Position numbers and translations under genes: made by a program. Positions 61,766-64,000 of a stretch of DNA of 64,000 bases are shown here, piece after piece. The notes below the pieces were generated by a model. That model was given only the letters and a program-made list of their open reading frames with translations. It was not told the origin of the DNA and ran no database searches. This stretch comes from Agrobacterium albertimagni AOL15 (GTDB lineage Bacteria; Pseudomonadota; Alphaproteobacteria; Rhizobiales; Rhizobiaceae): the NCBI RefSeq assembly GCF_000300855.1, contig NZ_ALJF01000006.1, forward strand, positions 248,001-312,000, in the 5' to 3' direction. How positions within the stretch are numbered: position 1 is the stretch's first letter; every line of letters begins with the position of its first letter.

Positions 61766-61798
61766 AGCCCCGGATGGCATTGCCTCCGGGGCTTTTTT
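61766..61798 (+). terminator. Intrinsic terminator
   Basis: AGCCCCGGA (61766-61774) pairs with TCCGGGGCT (61785-61793) and runs into six T residues. It lies 95 bases after the NolR-like gene. The remaining 61800-62023 holds no gene. Confidence 0.9.
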
Positions 61799-62023
61799 GT
61801 TTGGCTTCCCAGGCGACGAGCCTTCGGAAGCGGCAGATTGCGGACGCCGTGCGTTTCCATCACCCGAATTCAGCGATCCATGACCTTTGTTGATGCGCGC
61901 CAGCCGGTGTCTTGACCATGCCTTGCGCCCTGATAACGTGACGGCGCAATCAACGGATTTCGGCCCTTGCAGCCGGCATCAGGGAGAATGGCCGCCCGCG
62001 ACCAAAGGGCCATGGAGAACACG

Positions 62024-63352
62024 ATGTCTAACCGCCTGAATTCCACGCCGAACGACCTGCGCGCCTTCTGGATGCCGTTCACGGCGAACCGCCAGTACAA
62101 GAAGGAGCCGCGCCTTTTCGTCGGCGCCAAGGACATGCATTACACCACCCATGACGGCCGCCAGGTGCTTGATGGCACCGCGGGCCTCTGGTGTGTGAAC
62201 GCCGGCCACTGCCGCCCGCTGATCACCGAAGCGATCCGCGAGCAGGCCGGTGAGCTTGATTACGCGCCGGCCTTCCAGCTCGGCCATCCCAAGGCCTTCG
62301 AACTGGCCAACCGCCTGATCGATCTCGCCCCCGACAACATGGCGCATGTGCTTTACACCAATTCCGGCTCGGAATCGGTGGAGACGGCGCTGAAGGTGGC
62401 GCTCGCCTATCAGCGCGTAAAGGGGCAAGGGTCCCGCACCCGTCTGATCGGTCGCGAGCGCGGCTATCACGGCGTCAATTTCGGCGGCATCTCGGTCGGC
62501 GGCATCGTCTCCAACCGCAAGATGTTCGGCACGCTGTTGACCGGCGTCGACCACCTGCCGCACACCCACCAGCCGGCGAAGAACGCCTTCACCAAGGGCA
62601 TTCCGGAGCATGGCGGCGATCTCGCCGACGAGCTGGAGCGCATCGTCACCCTGCATGACGCCTCGACCATCGCCGCCGTCATCGTCGAGCCGGTCTCCGG
62701 TTCGACCGGCGTTCTGATCCCGCCCAAGGGCTACCTGCAGCGCCTGCGCGAGATCTGCACCAAGCACGGCATCCTCCTGATCTTCGATGAAGTCATCACC
62801 GGTTTCGGCCGCTTGGGTGCGCCTTTTGCTGCCCAGTATTTCGACGTGAAGCCCGACATCATGGTCACTGCCAAGGGCCTGACCAACGGCGTCATCCCGA
62901 TGGGCGCGGTCTTCGTCACGGCCGAGATCCATGACGCCTTCATGCAGGGCCCCGAGCACATGATCGAGTTCTTCCATGGCTACACCTATTCGGGCAACCC
63001 GATCGCCTCTGCAGCCGCCCTCGGCACGCTCGACACCTACAAGGAAGAGGGTCTGTTGACCCGCGCCTCCGAGATCGCCTCCTACTGGGAAGAGAAGCTG
63101 CATTCCCTGCGCGATTGCCCTAACGTCATCGACATCCGCAATCTTGGCCTGATCGGCGCGATCGAACTGAAACCGATCGATGGCGAGCCGACGAAGCGCG
63201 CCTTCAACGCCTTCCTCAACGCCTATAATGACGGCCTGCTGATCCGCACCACCGGCGACATCATCGCGCTGTCGCCGCCGCTGATCATCACCCACGAACA
63301 GATCGATGAGCTGTTCGACAAGCTGCGTAAGGTGCTGATGAACAACATCTGA
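62024..63352 (+). CDS. Omega-amino acid/beta-alanine-pyruvate aminotransferase
   Basis: A 442-residue class III PLP-dependent aminotransferase. YTNSGSESVETALKVAL and RERGYHGVNFGG bind the cofactor, IFDEVITGFGR holds the PLP-pairing Asp, and the Schiff-base Lys is in VTAKGLTNG. The N-terminus (LRAFWMPFTANRQYKKEPRL) is typical of omega-amino acid:pyruvate transaminases (EC 2.6.1.18). ATG at 62024 has GGAGAACACG; an ATG four codons earlier is also possible. Exact amine donor (beta-alanine, putrescine-derived or other) is not readable. Confidence 0.9.
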   Translation: MSNRLNSTPNDLRAFWMPFTANRQYKKEPRLFVGAKDMHYTTHDGRQVLDGTAGLWCVNAGHCRPLITEAIREQAGELDYAPAFQLGHPKAFELANRLIDLAPDNMAHVLYTNSGSESVETALKVALAYQRVKGQGSRTRLIGRERGYHGVNFGGISVGGIVSNRKMFGTLLTGVDHLPHTHQPAKNAFTKGIPEHGGDLADELERIVTLHDASTIAAVIVEPVSGSTGVLIPPKGYLQRLREICTKHGILLIFDEVITGFGRLGAPFAAQYFDVKPDIMVTAKGLTNGVIPMGAVFVTAEIHDAFMQGPEHMIEFFHGYTYSGNPIASAAALGTLDTYKEEGLLTRASEIASYWEEKLHSLRDCPNVIDIRNLGLIGAIELKPIDGEPTKRAFNAFLNAYNDGLLIRTTGDIIALSPPLIITHEQIDELFDKLRKVLMNNI

Positions 63353-63379
63353 GCCAGCCGCTCGAGACCCAATGCAAGG

Positions 63380-63404
63380 AAGCGGCCCGTGTGGCCGCTT
63401 TTTT
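63380..63404 (+). terminator. Intrinsic terminator of the aminotransferase gene
   Basis: AAGCGGCC (63380-63387) pairs with GGCCGCTT (63393-63400) over a five-base loop and is followed by T residues. Confidence 0.85.
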
Positions 63405-63606
63405 GTAGCTTGCGCGAGGCTGACCATCGGATTCGCTCCCGCTTGTCGCCTGTCGCACCATCCCGTATCCTCTGGGGAATCGCACGTTCGATCCTGGCGC
63501 AGATGATCGCGAAAGGCCCGGGCGACGAGTTCAGCACATCCGCAATCGTCATCACCGACATCACGTCGCAAAGGCCGCGAGCGGATCTGGTCCCTGGAGG
63601 AAATCC

Positions 63607-63876
63607 GTGGTCGACCTCTTCAAGCGCATGTTCGTTAAAGACCTTTCCCTCGCAACCTCCCCCACAAGGGCAACCCCGGAACCCGAGGCGATCGCCGCAG
63701 CGCGCGCCGATGAGGCCCGTCTTGCCGCACGCAGGGCTCAGATCAGCAACGATCTCTTCGAACTTCAGCAGATCGCCATGGCGGAGCTCGCGCTGCGCCG
63801 CGAACAGGATGCAGCAGCCGCAAAAGCCGGCTTCGAAGCCGAAGACGGTGTTGCTGGCCGTATCCTGACCGTCTGA
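63607..63876 (+). CDS. Small hypothetical protein
   Basis: An 89-residue protein starting at GTG 63607, with CTGGAGGAAATCC just upstream. The middle (AAARADEARLAARRAQISND) and the C-terminal half are charged, Ala-rich helices likely to form a coiled coil. No family recognised. The remaining 124 bases to the window end show no feature. Confidence 0.6.
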   Translation: MVDLFKRMFVKDLSLATSPTRATPEPEAIAAARADEARLAARRAQISNDLFELQQIAMAELALRREQDAAAAKAGFEAEDGVAGRILTV

Positions 63877-64000
63877 AGACAGGCCTGCACCATCAGGCCG
63901 AATTCTGCTCCGACAAAGCTGTGGCGTGATCACGCACCGCGGCATCGGCTCTTTTGCTGCTCGTCGTTTTTGTCTAAAGCGATCATGGGGAGCAACAAAA

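Noticed and set aside
61979-63571. A 530-codon minus-strand frame
   Set aside because: Antisense to the aminotransferase; no motif.

Overview
The window is about 64 kb of GC-rich DNA from an alphaproteobacterium, almost certainly a member of the Rhizobiaceae (Rhizobium/Agrobacterium/Neorhizobium/Ensifer group). The marker genes are a fused trpE(G) behind a Trp-Trp-Trp leader peptide, a leucine leader peptide ahead of leuA, a putA/Lrp pair, choXWV choline transport genes, a NolR-like ArsR regulator, the carboxyspermidine pathway for spermidine, and rhizobial intergenic palindromic repeats. Most of the window looks like ordinary chromosome, with three visibly more A+T-rich patches and many small toxin-antitoxin (TA) loci.

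Layout. 0-3 kb: end of a phosphoesterase gene, then leuA with a downstream hydrolase and an attenuator. 3-6.3 kb: brnTA, a benzoate-type transporter and a GGDEF protein. 6.4-8.9 kb: the two-gene spermidine operon (carboxyspermidine decarboxylase and dehydrogenase). 9-11.2 kb: an A+T-rich islet with a DUF2971 protein and a small P-loop-like protein, bordered by an orphan phd antitoxin whose vapC is reduced to 16 codons. 11.3-15.1 kb: small proteins, a ClpP paralogue, an HD-GYP protein and parDE. 15.1-19.9 kb: Lrp regulator divergent from a saccharopine dehydrogenase-like gene, an EAL protein and an aldehyde dehydrogenase. 19.9-21.1 kb: a dense cluster of palindromic repeats around a small GlsB-type membrane protein. 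21.1-31.4 kb: a dimethylglycine/sarcosine dehydrogenase-like enzyme, an ABC exporter, SelO, a GST, QueF and a CDF transporter. 31.5-41.4 kb: two TonB-dependent receptors (siderophore-type and heme-type) flanking higBA, a second parDE, trpE(G) with trpL, and an extensin-family protein. 41.4-49.2 kb: fhs, a small islet beside a tRNA-Tyr gene, putA/putR and a LuxR-family regulator. 49.3-56.6 kb: an unusual operon (coiled-coil protein, unknown protein, AAA+ ATPase, RelE/HTH TA pair, unknown protein, DUF2333 membrane protein). 56.8-64 kb: cytochrome c, choXWV, a HugZ-like protein, a NolR-like regulator and an omega-aminotransferase.

How the genes work together. Amino-acid biosynthesis (leuA, trpE(G)) is placed under ribosome-mediated attenuation, which can be read directly from tandem Leu or Trp codons followed by hairpins. 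Catabolic genes (putA, the saccharopine dehydrogenase-like gene) face their Lrp-type regulators across short intergenic regions that contain inverted repeats. Three separate c-di-GMP enzymes (GGDEF, HD-GYP, EAL) lie within 15 kb. The two TonB receptors share a promoter motif, suggesting common metal-responsive control. The best candidate for an under-described system is the 49.3-56.6 kb ATPase/coiled-coil/membrane operon, into which a TA pair is fitted with 1-4 base overlaps.
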